From contig JADLBT010000084.1 in NCBI GenBank assembly GCA_020847555.1, forward strand, positions 1 through 5,572: 5,572 nucleotides of DNA, in the 5' to 3' direction. The position numbers were made by a program, and so were the translations under genes. Position 1 is the first letter of the stretch; each line of letters begins with the position of its first letter. The DNA is from Gemmataceae bacterium. Its GTDB lineage: Bacteria; Planctomycetota; Planctomycetia; Gemmatales; Gemmataceae. Shown piece after piece: positions 4,968 to 5,572 of this stretch. The notes beneath the pieces were generated by a model. It was not told the DNA's origin, made no database searches, and saw only the letters and a program-made list of their open reading frames with translations.

Positions 4968-5572
4968 TTGCCGCATTTTGCCCAACCCGCGTGGCTGTTG
5001 CTGGCCTTGCTCGTCCCGCCGCTGCTGTGGTGGTGGCACAGGCAGGCGCGCCCGGCCCTGCGTTTCTCCAGCGTCGGGCTGGCGGCGCGGCTGCCCTGCG
5101 GGCGCAGTCGCCTTGCGCGCCGCGGAGGGCTGGCGTTGCGAGCGGCCGGACTGCTGCTGCTCGTCGTCGCTTTGGCCGGTCCGCGCTGGCCGGACCCGGG
5201 CGCGCGCATCCCGACCGAGGGCATCGCGATCCTGCTGGTGGTGGACGTCAGCGGCAGCATGAACGAGCGCGATTTCACCTGGCACGGCGAGCCGGTCCGC
5301 CGCATCGACGCGGTGAAACGAGCGCTCCGTCTGTTCGTGGAGGGCGGCAAGGAGCCCGGGGGCGAGATGCTGGAGGGGCGCCGGAACGACCTCGTCGGCC
5401 TGATCGCGTTCGCGACCGTGCCCGAGAGCCTGTGCCCGCTGACGCTGAGCCACGGCAGTCTGTTGCAACTGCTCGACGCCGAGGAGCCGCGCACGTTGCC
5501 GGAGGAGGGGCGGACGAACATCGGCGACGCGATCGCGTGGGGTCTGCATCGGCTGCGCGCCGCTGGTCCGCG
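4968..5572 (+). CDS. BatA-like VWA-domain membrane protein, N-terminal part
   Basis: The frame runs from a TTG at 4968 off the right edge and shows 201 residues. The N-terminus has the FA-x-P-x-WLLL pattern typical of the BatA/BatB family, with a first membrane helix at about 8-23 (WLLLALLVPPLLWWW) followed by RPALRFSSVGL. A second helix lies at about 57-72 (LRAAGLLLLVVALAGP). The VWA domain begins at about 86 with AILLVVDVSGSM. Its Asp93, Ser95 and Ser97 form the DxSxS metal-ion adhesion site, and Thr183 (GRTNIGDAIAWGL) is the probable third element. The final Asp of that site would lie beyond the window. Family members are membrane-anchored, usually next to a MoxR ATPase and a DUF58 protein, and are linked to stress tolerance or to complex assembly. 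Those partners are not visible here. The segment between DFTW and NDLVGLIAF is somewhat long and Gly/Glu-rich. The product is certain as a VWA protein; BatA specifically is likely. Confidence 0.88.
   Translation, partial: MPHFAQPAWLLLALLVPPLLWWWHRQARPALRFSSVGLAARLPCGRSRLARRGGLALRAAGLLLLVVALAGPRWPDPGARIPTEGIAILLVVDVSGSMNERDFTWHGEPVRRIDAVKRALRLFVEGGKEPGGEMLEGRRNDLVGLIAFATVPESLCPLTLSHGSLLQLLDAEEPRTLPEEGRTNIGDAIAWGLHRLRAAGP

Noticed and set aside
4771..5262. Plus-strand ATG-started open frame of 163 codons
   Set aside because: It overlaps the VWA gene in another frame and is read through both hairpins; its translation is Arg/Cys/Ser-rich without motifs.
4623..5549. Minus-strand open frame of 308 codons across the divergent gap and the VWA gene
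   Set aside because: It runs opposite the clear VWA coding region and through palindromic repeats; the composition is Gln/Arg/Ala-rich and not protein-like.

Overview
The window looks like chromosomal DNA of a high-GC bacterium, most plausibly a planctomycete of the Gemmata group. This is inference from gene style, not from a marker gene. The pointers are a single-chain glycyl-tRNA synthetase, a secreted EstD-like alpha/beta hydrolase, a BatA-type von Willebrand factor A (VWA) membrane protein, a TTG start codon, and long gaps holding different GC-rich inverted repeats.

Layout, left to right. Bases 1-137 are the 3' end of a plus-strand gene, tentatively a ComB-type 2-phosphosulfolactate phosphatase. 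Bases 138-269 hold a striking 114-base imperfect inverted repeat (146-259), built from CCCTGAC heptamers on one arm and their complement on the other around a smaller perfect hairpin. It ends 10 bases before the next start codon. Bases 270-1901 encode a full-length homodimer-type class II glycyl-tRNA synthetase. Bases 1902-2073 contain a perfect 18-bp stem-loop. Bases 2074-3507 encode an exported alpha/beta hydrolase with a visible Ser-Asp-His triad. Bases 3508-3667 are a convergent gap with only one small hairpin. Bases 3668-4456 (minus strand) encode an unrecognised protein with two predicted membrane helices. Bases 4457-4967 are a divergent gap with no convincing gene and at least four inverted repeats. 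From 4968 to the window edge runs the N-terminal part of a BatA-like VWA protein that starts with TTG.

The genes do not form an evident single pathway. The synthetase and the hydrolase point the same way but are separated by a stem-loop, and the hydrolase has its own Shine-Dalgarno sequence, so they are probably separate units. The minus-strand membrane protein and the BatA-like gene are divergent neighbours with membrane-anchored products. A functional link is possible but not shown.

I see no clear new biological system. The most unusual content is between the genes: several unrelated palindromic elements sit next to starts or stops, and one has arms that could form G-quadruplexes on both strands. 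No tRNA, rRNA, CRISPR array, transposase or riboswitch was recognised.
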